This document shows positions 1 through 15,060 of a stretch of 64,000 nucleotides of DNA, in pieces; positions within the stretch are counted from its first letter, which is position 1, and the number at the start of each line of letters is the position of its first letter. Origin of the DNA: Anaeromyces robustus (lineage: Eukaryota; Neocallimastigomycota; Neocallimastigomycetes; Neocallimastigales; Neocallimastigaceae); assembly GCA_002104895.1 (NCBI GenBank), contig MCFG01000238.1, positions 1-64,000 of the forward strand. Direction: 5' to 3'. The position numbers and the translations under genes were made by a program. The notes under the pieces are model-generated. The model was not told where the DNA came from. It searched no databases and saw nothing but the letters and a program-made list of their open reading frames with translations.

Positions 1-300
1 ACAACAAGGAAATTATAAGAAGAAAAATAATAGTAATAAAAATAGGTAAAATAACAAGGAAATTATAAGAAGAAAAGCAATAAAAATTAAACGAAAAGAA
101 AAGTAATGTAAATTAATCTTATAAATATATATATAAAGGAAGAGAATATAAGTTTCTATTTTATTATCATCTAATTATCATATTATATAATAATAAACAC
201 TAAATTGTACGATAAAAATTATTTTATTTATTTAATAATATACACTTTCTCATTCTTTATTTATATCACTTTTTTTTTTTTTTTGTTTAGTTTTTTTTTT

Positions 301-359
<59 letters not shown>

Positions 360-839
360 TTTTTCTTATGGGTCTGTTTTTTGTAAAAATACATTTTTTT
401 TTAATTATAAAAAAAAAAAAAAGTAATGTATATTAAATATTTTTTTTTATCATTATCCTAAATATGGGCTATTTTTACATATATAATATTTTTTTATATT
501 ATGATTTATTACTTTTCTTTTCTTTCTTATTTTTTTTTTTTTAAAAAAAATATATTTGCGAACAGTTAATATAATTAAATAAAAACATTAAAATATATTA
601 TACAAAATAAAATATAAAGAAAAAAAATCAAAGAAATAAAAAATTAAAAAAAAATATATATATACATAAAAAACTTATATATAATAAGAAAAAAATTTTT
701 TTTTTTTTTTTTTTTTTTTTTGGTTTTTCTTTTTTTTAAAAAATAAAAAAAAAAACTAGTTATTAATTAATAGATATAATAATTTTGAATAGAATTGTTG
801 GAAAAAAAAAACAATAAATTTTTCATTTATAACCTTTAG
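1..839. other. AT-rich flank downstream of the kinase gene
   Basis: No gene is visible. A segment of about 24 bases at 3-26 recurs at 53-76 (offset 50), a short tandem duplication. A near-uninterrupted T tract of about 56 bases spans 302-357. Shorter T and A runs fill the rest, including 690-721. The 3' end of the kinase gene, transcribed leftwards, lies at 840, so its terminator region is here, but I can fix no cleavage or polyadenylation site. Confidence 0.7.
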
Positions 840-3800
840 TTAATAAAAAAAAGATTTATTAACATTGGCCAATGGAAAAATAATTTTTTGAATTGAAGAT
901 ATAAAAAATATTAAAAATGATATTTTAAAATTTTCAAATAAATATAAAAATATCATTTCTAATGTGGATAATGTATTCTTTGTTAAATCACAAGAAATAA
1001 ATTTAACAATCGAATTTATATTTTGGTATGACATCATATGGATTTGATATAACAATGATGATATTGATTGATGTTTGGTGTTAAAATTAGAATCAAATTC
1101 ATTACCACTTTGTAATGATGTTGATCCCATCGCAAAAAAAAATAAATTTTGTTTAGTACGTTCAAATAAATTTTTTATACAATCAATGGTTTTAAAAAGA
1201 TTAGTAGTAGGATAGGTATCTTTGTTTTTAATTTTAGTTTTTAATTTTACTGATAATTGATATAATTCTATAAAATTATTTAATAATTTAAATATTAGGT
1301 TTCGAACAGAATAGTTTTCATCTAAATAATAATTAAGCGATTTATCTACATATGGTCTACATGAATTTACGATTAAATGGGTTTTTTTCTTAGAATTATG
1401 GCAACAAATTTTTTGATTTTTCAATTTTCCTCTAATAAAAGAACATTTCTTTTTTCCTTTACGCTTATTACACTTTTTTTCATTCTTTCCTTTCTTCTTC
1501 AATCTTAATGATTTCTTCTTATCATAATTATCATTACAATCATTGTCATTGTCATTGTCATTGTTATTATTCATCATCATTGAAAATGGAAAGTTAATCA
1601 TTGATGGAAATTTCTTTATCCTTTCAATAAATTGAAAACTAAAGATAAATAAATATATAGGTAATTGTGGAATATAATATTTCATTAAAAATGAATAATT
1701 AGAAGGATTTGTACTAAGCCATATTAAATTAATATTTAATAAAGTGATCTCATTTAAATGAACCATTAATGAATGCTTAGAAAAAAAGTAAGATGCTTTC
1801 CATTGATATTCTAAAGATTCAATAGACTTACGAAGAGGAGACGATTTAAATTTAAATGTAGTTTCACCATCCCTATTATTATACTCTTTTAATAAATGGG
1901 ATGGCATCAAATCAAAATTTGTTACACCTGTAGTTATAGTTTTTATTTCTTTATGATTATTCTCAAATTTATTTTCTTTCTCGGCTACCGTATTAATTGT
2001 AACTTCCTTTGTTCTTGTCTTTTCAATTATTTTATAATCAATATTAAGTAATTCTTGATTATTACTCTCTAATTCTTTTTTAACTTCTTCTTCTTCTTTT
2101 TCTTCTTCTTTTTCTTTTTCTTCTTCTTCATTACTCTTTATACTATTTTTTCTTCTAGGATGATTAATTAATTGTTCTTTATAAAATGTTGCTATTTTAT
2201 CTGAACAGGAATTTTCCTTAAGTGTATGGAATGAATTATCCTTTTCATAAAAGTTTTGAGAAGTTTTAATTTTTAATTTAGAAGCTACCGTATCATTTAA
2301 AATAGTTTGATTTGATTTCTCCTCCAAACCAATAGAAGTATCATCACTTAATAATTCATCAAAACTATAATCTTCCCATGATTCTGGTACTTCATGATCT
2401 TTAATATTTAATTTATTATTATCTTTATTGGTAATAGTAGAAGGAATTTTCTCTTTATTTTCTGTTTCTGACAAAGATTCATCTTCAGTATTAAAAAGAT
2501 TAGTATTAATTCTTAAAGGAGTCGGATTTAATACATGATTATGATCATTACGAAGTGGATATTTATTTTCGAATGGAGATCTTATACTACCACAACTGCC
2601 ATTACTACGTAAAGATGAGGATGGATTATGACGATTACATATACTTCCTTTTTTAATTGACCTATATAGTCTATTATCTTTTGGTGAATAAAGATCATCT
2701 TCCAAATAAAATGTTTCATTTTCAAGATCTCTACAAAATATTTTAAGATTATGGTTAAATTTTCCTTTCCTTTTTTCCTTTTTACCTTCATTATTTTTAA
2801 CATTATTAGATTCATTATCAGCTTCAACATCTGTTTCATTATCATCATTATCAAGTTCATATTTAATTTTAACATTATGGAATATATGTTTGATATATTT
2901 ATTATCTTTTTCATCTTTTTTATCATCGTGATCATGATCATGTTCATATTCATGTTCATGTTCATGTTCATGTTCATTGTCTTCAACATCTTCTTCTTCT
3001 TCTTCTTCATCATCACGAGAACAAAAACTAAAGTGAGAAAGAGAAGTATGACTCATAAAGTAATGATCATATTTACCACTATTAACAAAGGTTTGTTCAT
3101 TAAAACTAATTTCATTTTTAGTAATATCATCATCATGATCATAATAACCACTACTGTTGTAACCATTTCTTTCCATATGGTCTTCATAATGTCTAACAAA
3201 TCCTGGAGAATTATTGTAGGTAGAAGAATTGGAGGAAGAAAAAGTACAAGTGTATGGAGAATCTTTTCTGGAATTTGGAGTAATTGGAATTGGACAAGTA
3301 GTAGTCTTCTTTGGAGGAAGTGGATTATATTTTGATTCATCATACATTTCATCAATCGTTAAGATAGCATCTCTAATTTGTATTAAAGACCATCTTTGTT
3401 CAGGATCAACATTAAAGATATTCTTTAAAATTATATTCATATCATCTGAAAGACCTAATTGTTGTTGAAGAACATTGGAATTATTTGTAGTGAATTCATA
3501 ATATACATTATCTTCTGGAGAAGCATAGGCCCATGGATTACGTTCAAAACGTAAATTAACAAGTATAACACCTAAAGCCCAAAGATCAGATTTTTCTGGA
3601 CTATAACCTTTTGAAGATAAGTCAACACATTCTGGTGGTTCATATCTTAAGGTACCACAATCAAAATCTTTTGACCAAGTATCACTACAAGCTAATCCAA
3701 AATCAGCTATCTTAATGTCACCATCTGCAGTAATTAATATATTTTCTGGCTTTAAATCACGATGATAAATATTTTTTTCATGTAAGTATTGAACAGTGTC

Positions 3801-4184
3801 AATTAAAATTTCAAAAACTTCCTTTGTATATTGATTACCAAATCCATGATTATGTACAATGGCTTCAAATAAATCACATTCACATAAATCTAATACAAAA
3901 AATAAATTTTCTTCTGTATCAATAACTTGATATAAATTTATAATATTTGGATGTTTTTCTAAACTTTGTAAAAGTTCAGCTTCACGATATTGAAGTTCAA
4001 GTTGAAATGTATTTAATCCTTTTTTAACAATGCATTTTACAGCATATAAATTGTTATTAGCATCTTCTGCTTTATATACTACTGCGAAAGAGCCATAACC
4101 TATAACAGATAAAATTTTAAGTTCATTAGTATTAGGTAAAACTTTTCCGATTAAATCTGGAATTTCAAAATCAAAATCATTCAT
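840..4184 (-). CDS. Serine/threonine protein kinase, Ran1/Sks1/Vhs1-like, with long low-complexity tail
   Basis: A single open frame of 1114 aa with no intron. The kinase domain fills about residues 20-280: glycine loop GYGSFAVV at 29-36, catalytic lysine K50 in AVK, HRDLKPEN at 141-148, DFG at 161-163, and an APE-type motif in the form PPE at 183-185. The activation segment ends in CGTLRYEPPEC and subdomain IX reads SDLWALGVILVNL, which recalls fungal Ran1/Pat1, Sks1 and Vhs1 kinases of nutrient and meiotic control. The other ~830 residues are Asn/Ser-rich, with an acidic run and an alternating Glu-His/Asp-His tract around residues 390-420, and a Lys-rich patch near 880. Only the kinase domain is recognisable; the tail has no known fold. 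All catalytic residues are present. Start chosen because upstream sequence is AT noise. The subfamily is inference. Confidence 0.9.
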   Translation of the reverse strand: MNDFDFEIPDLIGKVLPNTNELKILSVIGYGSFAVVYKAEDANNNLYAVKCIVKKGLNTFQLELQYREAELLQSLEKHPNIINLYQVIDTEENLFFVLDLCECDLFEAIVHNHGFGNQYTKEVFEILIDTVQYLHEKNIYHRDLKPENILITADGDIKIADFGLACSDTWSKDFDCGTLRYEPPECVDLSSKGYSPEKSDLWALGVILVNLRFERNPWAYASPEDNVYYEFTTNNSNVLQQQLGLSDDMNIILKNIFNVDPEQRWSLIQIRDAILTIDEMYDESKYNPLPPKKTTTCPIPITPNSRKDSPYTCTFSSSNSSTYNNSPGFVRHYEDHMERNGYNSSGYYDHDDDITKNEISFNEQTFVNSGKYDHYFMSHTSLSHFSFCSRDDEEEEEEDVEDNEHEHEHEHEYEHDHDHDDKKDEKDNKYIKHIFHNVKIKYELDNDDNETDVEADNESNNVKNNEGKKEKRKGKFNHNLKIFCRDLENETFYLEDDLYSPKDNRLYRSIKKGSICNRHNPSSSLRSNGSCGSIRSPFENKYPLRNDHNHVLNPTPLRINTNLFNTEDESLSETENKEKIPSTITNKDNNKLNIKDHEVPESWEDYSFDELLSDDTSIGLEEKSNQTILNDTVASKLKIKTSQNFYEKDNSFHTLKENSCSDKIATFYKEQLINHPRRKNSIKSNEEEEKEKEEEKEEEEVKKELESNNQELLNIDYKIIEKTRTKEVTINTVAEKENKFENNHKEIKTITTGVTNFDLMPSHLLKEYNNRDGETTFKFKSSPLRKSIESLEYQWKASYFFSKHSLMVHLNEITLLNINLIWLSTNPSNYSFLMKYYIPQLPIYLFIFSFQFIERIKKFPSMINFPFSMMMNNNNDNDNDNDCNDNYDKKKSLRLKKKGKNEKKCNKRKGKKKCSFIRGKLKNQKICCHNSKKKTHLIVNSCRPYVDKSLNYYLDENYSVRNLIFKLLNNFIELYQLSVKLKTKIKNKDTYPTTNLFKTIDCIKNLFERTKQNLFFFAMGSTSLQSGNEFDSNFNTKHQSISSLLYQIHMMSYQNINSIVKFISCDLTKNTLSTLEMIFLYLFENFKISFLIFFISSIQKIIFPLANVNKSFFY

Positions 4185-4846
4185 TAGAACTAAAAGTTTT
4201 TTTTTATTTTCTTTAAAATATAAAAAGAATTATCTCTCTTTTTATTTTTCTCAATTTTGTATATTATATGATTATAATATATAAAATAATGGCAACAATG
4301 ATAAAAAAAAAAATTTATACTTCTTTTTTTTTTTTTCAAAAATTTTAATCTTATATATTATTATTTTTATATAAATTTTTATGATTTTTTTTTTGTTCTT
4401 ATAGAATTTTTATTATATATTAATTATATTATATAAAGTTTTTTTTTTTTTTTATTCTTTCTTTTCTTTTCCTTTCTTTGTATGAAAAATAACTATTATT
4501 ATATTTCTTATATATAATTACATATATATAATATTTGTGAATATTTATAATGAATTGATTAATGATAGATATTATTTATATAAAATTTGTTGTGAGAAAA
4601 AAAAAATAAATAAAATCTTTATTATATGATAGTATTGACAACGTTTTTCAAATATGTAATTTATATATAAATTAAATAAATAGTTATATAGTTTATTTAA
4701 TTAAATAAGTTATATTTTTTTTATTTTTGGTTTTATATATATAATAATCTATTGCTTACGATTTATATACATTTCTTTATAACTTAATGTCTATTATTAC
4801 TTTATTACTTTATTACCTTATTATTATTATTATTTTTATTTTTATT

Positions 4847-4882
<36 letters not shown>

Positions 4883-7675
4883 ATTATTTTATATATTTAC
4901 AATAAAAAAAAAAAATTAAAAATTGATGATAAATATGTATTATTTAGAGTGGATATATGTATTAAAAAAAGTGACTTTATGTGTATATATATTATACTGT
5001 AATTTTCAATTTAATAATTATTAATTTTTCTTTACTAATAAAAAAATTAATAATATATTATTTGAAAAATTTATTATAAAAATATTAAAATAAAAAATTA
5101 TATACTTGTTTTCGTATTCTAATAATTTTATAAAATTTTTTTCTTTCTTTCTTTAAATAAATTTCTCTTTAAATCAAGAAAAATTGAACTGGTATAATAG
5201 TATAGTATATATTTATTATATTATGTTTGTCAAGATAACAAATAACTACTAAAATAAAATATAATAATTGAAATATCTTATCAAAAAAAAATATTTCTAA
5301 AATTATATTTTATATATTTTTTCCAAAAAAAAAATAAAATTACTTTTAAATTGGTGTATATAAAAGTATTTTACTTATATTTACAACATAAAATAATAAT
5401 AATAATTGTAATGTTCTTGTAAATTCTTTTAACTCAAAGAAAATATTTTATTACAATTACTATATTTGAAGTATATTATATTTAAAATATTATATTTATA
5501 TAATTATTTAAGTTTTTATGTTGGTAAAAAATGATATTATATATGTATTATACGGTTGTTCTTGTGTTGAAATTTATTTATAATTTTAATAATATAAAAT
5601 TTCTTTCATAATTCTATTTAGAATTAATTTTATTTTAATATAGACGTAAAATATTATTGAATTTTTATATATTATAAAAATAAAATAATGTTCTACGATG
5701 TAGACTGTAAATTATTAATAAATATTACAGTGTTTTATTCTTTTTTCCTTTATTGTTATTAAATTATTGAACAATTATTAATTGTTACTAAATAATCATA
5801 ATAAACTAAAGAAAAGAAAAGAATATTATTCTTTTTTATTCCTTTATTTTATATTTATATATAATTAAATAATTAATTTTCAAAGAAAAATTTAATTATT
5901 TAACTATATTTTCTTTATATATATATCTAAATTTACTTTATTTCTTATTTCTTTCAATTAAATAAATTAAATTTAAATTATTGAAAAAAATAAATAATAG
6001 TAAATATTTTATTATTTAAAATTTATTTTATATTATACTATATGTTATATAATTTAATATATATGATATAATTTTTCATAAAAAAGTATATATATATAAA
6101 TTTATATAAAATAAATTATATTACAAACTATAGAAATGAAAAGTTTTATGAAAAAATTAAAATAAAATAATTAAATTTAAATAAATATAATAAAAAACTA
6201 TTAAAAACAATAAAAAAAAAGGTATATTATAAAAACAAATATATATATAAGAAAGAAAAGAAAAATAAATTATTTCTAATTTATATATAAAGTTTTCTTT
6301 AGTTACTTTTTTTTAAAAAAAAAAAAAAAAAAAAAGAAGTGAAAAGTCTTTCTACTTATATTTATAAGTTTTATTTTTTTAAAATTTCATAATATATAAA
6401 AAGTTTAATTTTTATTTTTTTAAATTTTTCATTATTAAATTGTTCAAATTAATTATATAATATATTATTTTATTATATAATATATTATATAATAAAATAT
6501 AAAATGTATATTTTTTTTTTATTTTTTATGATATAAAAAATAAATTATAAATAACATTTTCAAAAAAAAAAAAAAAAAGTTCTCAAATAACATAATGAAT
6601 TCTATAATATAAAAATTATATATATTTATTATATTGTAATGATATTAAAATAAAAATCTTTATATATATAATAAATGTAATATTTATTATTATATTATAA
6701 ATAATTTAAAATAAATATAATAATAAATTATTATATTTTTTATTAAAATTTTTTATTATTTCATTATTCTTTATAATTACTTTTTCTTATTATTTATTTA
6801 TCATTATTATTTATTATTGTTATTATAATTATTATAATTTCTTATTAGTTCTATATTTATTATTTTCTTCTAATTTCTTACTATTCTATTATAAATATTT
6901 CTTTTTAATTTTATAATCATTATATATTATTATTAATATAAATTATATTATTTTTTTATTATAATATATTTTTCATATAATAAATAAATTGAAAATAATA
7001 TTATTCGTAATATAAATGATGGCAATTAAATTATTTCTAATATATAGTATAATCAAATAATATTGAGTTCTATATTATTCATTATATAAAGTGATATATT
7101 AAAATACAATAGAATATATATATAAACCAAGAAATGTATTAATCTAATTAAAATATATTGTACTCAATATATTTTAATTTAAAAGCTATTATAATCGAAA
7201 TATTTCAATTATATGTGAGTTTTTTAAATAGCACCAAAAAAGTAAATTTTAAAAATTTGAAAATTACTTTAAAATATATAAAAAAGTTTATAAATGTAAT
7301 AATTTCATATATCTAACAATTTAAATAAATATTTTTTTTATATATATATTCTATTTTTATATAATATATTATCAATATATTTAAATATATATGTATATTG
7401 TTTAATATAACTTTTTCATTTTAATAATAAATAAAAATAATTTATTAATATTAATAATTAATATTCATTTAAAAAGGTTAATATATTATAGTATATTAAT
7501 AATATATTGATTTTAATATAAAAGGAAATATAAATTTTAATTTTAATATATTAATATGATAGTATATAAATCAATAGAAATAGAATATAATTTTTATAAA
7601 TTTTTCTATTATATTCTTTTATATTCTTATATAATATGTTTATATAATTTTTAAGTCTTATATATATAAATTAAT

Positions 7676-7680
<5 letters not shown>

Positions 7681-7718
<38 letters not shown>

Positions 7719-7766
7719 TCTATTTATTTATTTATCTATTTATTTATTTATTTATCTATTTATTTA
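7681..7766. repeat. TTTA tetranucleotide array with TCTA variants
   Basis: About 21 TTTA units with three interspersed TCTA variants. It is one of several TTTA arrays in this window, all with the T-rich strand on plus. Confidence 0.9.
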
Positions 7767-9410
7767 ATAATAGTACTATATTTCATATGATATTATATAT
7801 ACATAAAACTATTCATGAAAACTAAACTATATTATGTAAACAATGAACACAAGTAAATTAACAAAAAGTCATAAAACTAAAACAATTATTATCTATCTAA
7901 TTAAAACATCTTTTTCTTTTTTTATATATAGGATTTTGAATTCTTCTGACTTTATAATGATAAAGTAATAGAAAAAAAGAATAATATATACAATAGGAAA
8001 AAGAGTAACATATCTCATAAATGTAATTAGAATTATCTTTTACTTTTATTATTAATCAATATATATAGTTCAATATATAATGAATATATATTTTTTGTAA
8101 ATCATATTTATTTTTAAAATTATTTTTTTTTTAATAAACAATAATTATCTATTAATTGTTTATTAAAAAAAATAGATAATTATTATGTATTGATTAATAT
8201 TCTTATTAAATCTTTTCCTTATCAGTACATAAATTTAATATATATGTTTATTAATAATTAATAATTTTAAATTTTAAATTTTAAATTCCAAAGTTTTTAA
8301 ATTTTGTATTCTCTAATCCTTCTATATAAAAATTACAAATTTTTTTAAATTATTGTTTCAAAATATTTATATAGTTCTATTTATATTTTAAATAATAAAT
8401 AACAAAGAATATTGCTAAATCGATTATAAATATAATAATAATATATTAAATTTTAATTCAATATTTTAAAAATTTTTTTGTAATTTTCGATGGATTGAAA
8501 AAAAGCAAAACTTTAATTTATAATAATTTTTTTTGAAAAAAGTTTAAAAAAATTTAAATTTTCATTAAAAAATACTAATAATTAAAATTAAAAAATTTTA
8601 ATTATACTTTGTTTTATAAAAAAAAGATGAAGTAGTAATTATAGTGATATTAAAAAGATGGATGAGTTTAGATTTAATAATACTATTATAAACTATATCT
8701 ACTTAATCACCTTTATAACATTGATTAATACTACTAAAAGAAGAAAAAAATAAAATTTAAATAATGGAATAACAATTACTATTATATTTATGTAAAAAAA
8801 ATATTATTTAGTAAAGAAAAGTTAGTCTTTAATTCACATTATTACTTGTTATAAATATAAAAAAAAAAAAAAAAAAAACATGAAAATAAAAATATTATTA
8901 GATATTTCAACTAATTGCTTTAATATATATAATACTTTATCTCTTTTAATTAAATATAATTATTATTAGTATAAATATTAAAATGATTTATTTTATATTT
9001 AATACTTAAATAATAATTATAATTATTATATAGAATCCTTTATAATACCTTATATAACTTTTAATAATTCTATTTATTATATATTTAAACAATTTTATAT
9101 TGTGATATTCCAATTAAAAATGTTTAACTTTTGTATTTTTATTATTTTATTTTTCTAATTTTTGTGTAAAAAAAAAACTCTATACTAAAAATCTAAAAAA
9201 AAAAAATAAAATAAAAAAATATTTAAAAAATTATTTAATTATTCAATGAAAATATTTAAATATACTAATATATTATCAATATATACATTTTAAATTAATG
9301 ATTTAAATTTTTCATATATACTATATATTGTGTAATATAAACTCTAACATACTAATTAATTAACATTTTTATTTACCTAATTCTTTATTATTTATTATGT
9401 AAATATTGGT

Positions 9411-9458
<48 letters not shown>

Positions 9459-12400
9459 TAGTTGTCTTTTCAAATTCTTTTTTTTTTTTTTTTTTTTTTT
9501 TTTTTAGTTTTTTACTTATTTGATAATTATATTTTTTTCTTATCAAACATTAAACTTTAATAATATTATATAATAAAGATGCTACAATAAAAAATTAAAT
9601 AAAATTTTTTTATTATATTTTTATACTTTTTATACTTAATTTTTATACTTCGATTAAGATATTAAACTTGGCTTAATACTTATATAAATCATATAATTAT
9701 ATAATTTTTATAATTCAGTACTATATTGTTTTTTTTTTACTACTCATATTTTTATCTGAATAAAAAATAATAATATATTATTTAAACTTTATAAAAAAAT
9801 TTTTTTGAATAGATCAAATATAGAATCACATTAATTATATAATTAATTGTCCTTTTTTTTTCTAATAAAAAAAAAAAAAATAAAATATTTAATTACCAGA
9901 ATTTTAAAATTATTATATATATAATAAAGAATTAAATGAAATTAACTCTTAAATTTTATCTTTTTATAATGTAATAGATCAATCAATTAATCATTTAAGG
10001 TTACTTTCATTATTATTATTATTATTATTATTGAGTCTGTGTATGTGCTCACGGTATTATTAAAAATGCTGAATTAACATTTTTAGGAATTTTTTTAAAA
10101 CTATATATTAATGATAGTTTTATATTTCACCCATTATTTCAATAAGTCATAATATGGTAAAATAATTTTTGTTAAGAAATAATTATATTATAATTAAATA
10201 TAATTATATAAATTATATTTAATAAAAAATCAAAATAATTATTTATTATTATTTATTATTATTTATTATTATTTATTATTATTTATTATATATTTATTTT
10301 ATGAATTCTAACAATTATAATTATATTTTTATTATTATATTATAATTTTATTTTTATTATTTACAAAAAAAAAATATTTAATATTAATATAATTAATTAA
10401 AATTATTAAATTTTTATAATTAAATAATAATTTTTATTTTATTATATTTAAGGGGAACAACTGTAGTTGGTTCATACTTATTTATACATAATAATATAAC
10501 CAATAATAATATTTTATAAAATATACAATTAATATGTAATTTAATTTTTAAAAATAAAAATTTACTATTGATTTATTATGGAAAATTATTTTTATATTAT
10601 GTTTATACTTATCATTTATGAAATAATAAATTGATTAATTATAAAATTTATCTATGAAATACTATTTATATAAAAAATTCTGAACAAAAATATGATATTC
10701 TGAGCAAAATCTACTTGAATATCTTAAACATATGCTTAACTTATTTACATATCTATAATTATTCATTATTCTATAATATTTATTGTTTATTACATATTTA
10801 TATTTATATTTATTTATATATATTTATTGAAATATTAGTTAAATTCTATTTTTTTTTTTATTAAAATAAATATATAATTATTATAATTTTTAAATTTTTA
10901 ATATTTTTTTTTAATTTTTCCTTTTTTACTAATAATTTTAGCATTCAGTAAAGTATCAACGTAATATAAATATTAATTACAATTTTCCAATTAACCAATA
11001 ATATTAAAGTTTCAAAAAAATCCTTTTTTAAAAATTATATATAAATAATATATATTAGGATTCATGTGGTAATTTAAAGTTTTCACTACTACGGTGATTT
11101 AATATATGGTTATAATATATTAAATTATATTTTTTAAATAATATATAATTTTTATTGAAATAAAAAAATGAATATATTTTATATAATATATAAATTTTTA
11201 TAATAAAATATATATATAATATATTGTAAATATTAAATAAATAAAAAAATTTTTTTGTTTTTTATTTAATCTATTTTCGTATCACTCATTACCACACTTT
11301 TATAAAGAATAAAATACAAAAAATATAATATATTTATAATATATATAATTATATATTTTATATATATTATATTATTTAATACAAAAGATAGACTAATATA
11401 TATAAATTTTCCATTATTAATTATAATTATTCATTGGTGACAAAATTTTAATAAATATATATTATACATAATAGCATATATTAATTACTACTAATAAAAA
11501 TGCTTCAATATATTATATAAATAATATATAAATAATATATAAATAAATAAATAAATATTTAAATAAATAAATATTTAAATAAATAAATAAATATTTAAAT
11601 ACTTAATAATTATTAAATAAAATATAAAATTTATTTATATTTAAATATTTAAATATTTAAAATTTTATAATAATAATAAACTATAAAATAATAATCAATA
11701 TGCATTTTTTGTTATATTTTTTTTTCTTATATTTAAATAATTAAAATGAAATATATATTAGAAAAAAGAACACTTAACTTGATCTCTTTTTATTTGTTTT
11801 AATAGGTATATATTAACTTATTATTAATAGTTATATATGACATAAATATATAATATGAAATATAATATGAAATATAACAGATGACCAAAGTCATAGTTTA
11901 TTTCATAATATTATGATATTTTCATGAATAAAAAAAATTGTGGTTATTTATATATATCCCAATATATATAATATATTTTATATATAATACATATTTAGAT
12001 CATTATTATATTTATCAATAATATATCATTCAATATTATTGTATAAAGAAAAAATATATTACAAATTAATTTTATATTTTTAATAATAAATATGTTTTAC
12101 ATTAACAAATTTATATATAATCGAATGTATTTATATTAATATATTAATTAATTTATTAATATTAATTAAAATTATTTTTAAAAAGTTTAAAAATTGAGTT
12201 ACACTAATTATAAATTTTAAATTTTTTAAAATGAACAACTTTAAATTATTATTTTTTTTCATATTTAAATTATTTTGATAATTAATTAAATAATTAATTA
12301 ATTTTTTTTTAAATAATAAATAAATATATATAAAAAAAAAAATTATTGATTTATTATAATAAAAATTAATTTTTTATTATTTACTTATTATATATTATTT

Positions 12401-13177
12401 ATTTATTATTTCTGTAATAATCTTTTTTATTATATTTTTTATAATTTTATTATAATAATCTTTATAAATTTATAACATTTAAAATAATGATAATTCTATA
12501 TATTATTTGTTTTATTTCATTGCTTTCTATTTTATTTATACTATTTTTGTACTTTTTTTGCTTCAATTTATTATAAATTTAATAAGGAAATAGTATAAAT
12601 AAAAACTGGAACAATAATGAACTTAGTTTTAATGTTTTAAAAAATAATAATTAAAAAAATGCAATGATAATAATAATTATACTATTACATTTATTATTTT
12701 TAATAATTTTAAATAGAACGATTTAACCATAAATAGGAATTACAATAAATAGAAAAAATTTTTATAGTATTAATTAAATACTAAGAATTTTATAGATATA
12801 ATGACAATGATTAAAAAAGATAGAAAAATCAATCTTTTATTTTACGTTATTTGAAAAATACAAATTTTCTATTGTAAAATTTGTATTTTTTAAATAAGAA
12901 TATTATATCCAATTTTTTATAAGCATTAATAATTAATATAAAAAATATAATGAAAAAATAAATAAATATTATTTTTTTGTTTTTTTTTTAATTTAATAAG
13001 AAAAAAATATTGAAAAAAGTGGAAATAATTAATATTAAATATTAATATAAAAATATTAAAAAGCATTGTTTGTTAATATTCAAAGTTTATTTTCATTGAT
13101 AAATAAAAATTAGAATTCTATGGAAAATATGAGGGAAAAAAAAATAAAAAGAGGATACGAAAAGAAAACTTTTTTAA

Positions 13178-13208
<31 letters not shown>

Positions 13209-14517
13209 AATAAATAAAATTTAACTAAATAATTCATTAAATATAAAATTAAATAAATATATATTTAAATAAATAAATCCATATTAATTTTGTTCATAAA
13301 AGTTTATTGAATAATAAAAAAATATATTCATTCATTTTGTTTCATTAATCCTAAATGTATTGATTTTTATTTTTAAAATATTATCAAATTTTTATAGAAA
13401 ATATTATCAAAAGTATTATTTTATTTATTATTTAATTATATTAAAAATCCACTTGAAAAATAAATCTGATTAAATTTTAATCCACTGATTTTGAAAACAT
13501 ATCTTTATATTAATAATCTTTAATAAAATTTAACATTTTGATATAATTATTAATAATTCAGTAACATATTGATTAATTAATTATTCAGCAAACTTCAGAA
13601 TTATTAATAGATATATACACAATGTATTTTTTTTAAATAATATATACATTAGTTATTCTTATTTTTTTTTATATATTATTTTGAAAAAAAATCCATATAT
13701 ATAGTTTATATATAAAAAAAATTTTTTGAATTATTTATAATTAGTTGAATTATTATTTATAATAAACGAAATACTACAGAATAAAAAAAAAAGTCATTTT
13801 AATATAACTAAATATATAATATAACTGATTTCTTCAATTGAATTTAAAAAATAAAAAAAATATAATTATACAATAATAGTTTTTTATGGGATATACAAAA
13901 GCTTAAATAAAGTTTTTAATATAAAAATAGTATTAAAATAAGTTTATATATTGGGTAGAAAATATATATATTATATTTATATATATCTTATTGGAAGAAC
14001 TTATTGGAAAAGATGTTAAACTACAAAAAATAAAAATTGAATTCTATCTTTTATATGTATAATTGTAATTATATTATTGGTAGCTATTTTATTATATAAA
14101 TTATGGCTAAAGACTATTATAGATTACAATATATAATGTTTTATAAAATTTTTTTCTGTAATATAAAAAAAGTTTTTAAACTTGAACCATCTGACCTTTC
14201 CATAGAATATATACATATCTATAATACCAATTTTATTTTATAAATAATATGAGATTTTAAGTTTTTACAATTATTAATATTAAAAAAAAATTAATAATAA
14301 TTCATATAGTGTGTAATGTATATATTTTTATATAATCTTAATATACTTTGTTGAATTTTCAGTTATAGTAGAAAAAAATATAATATATATATATATATTA
14401 TATATATTGTTATCCTATTTCATTTAACTTAGCTTTTTTAAAATATTCTTTTCTTGTTCTTAATATATTAATAATATAGTATAAAATATAATTTAAGGTT
14501 TTCTATTCCATTATTCC

Positions 14518-14548
<31 letters not shown>

Positions 14549-15060
14549 ATATCCGTTTTTCCTCTTTTTATTAATATTATTGACTAATATATTATGTTAT
14601 TTCATAGTAATAATATAATAGTTTTAAAGTTTTATTATTAATAATTAGTAATAGATTACATAAATATTTTGAATCTTCTTGATTTTTAAAACAATTTATT
14701 AATATTTCCTATCTTTTTTTCAAGATGTAACCATATTTGATAATAATTATTGATCGATCTTATAACATAATATTAATGTATTAATTCTTTCTTATTTATT
14801 TTTATTAATTTATATTTAAAAATAAATATATATAAATCAATAAATAAATAAAAAATAAAAAATAAAATGAAACATTACTTATTAATTTTTTTTTTATTAA
14901 TAACATTTTGTTTTTTCAATTAAAATTATAAATAATATATTTGTTTCTCTTTTTATTATAAAAAATAATATTTTAAGTTTAATACTTTAATAGAAAGAAT
15001 TTGTAAAAAAATATATATATAAAAAAAAAACTTCAAAAAAATTTTTTATTTGTTTTTTTA

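Noticed and set aside
205-426. Poly-Phe frame
   Set aside because: Translation of a T homopolymer.
2582-3468. Open frames of 79-194 aa overlapping the kinase gene on both strands
   Set aside because: Met/Ile or Phe-rich shadows of low-complexity tail sequence; the kinase frame explains the region.
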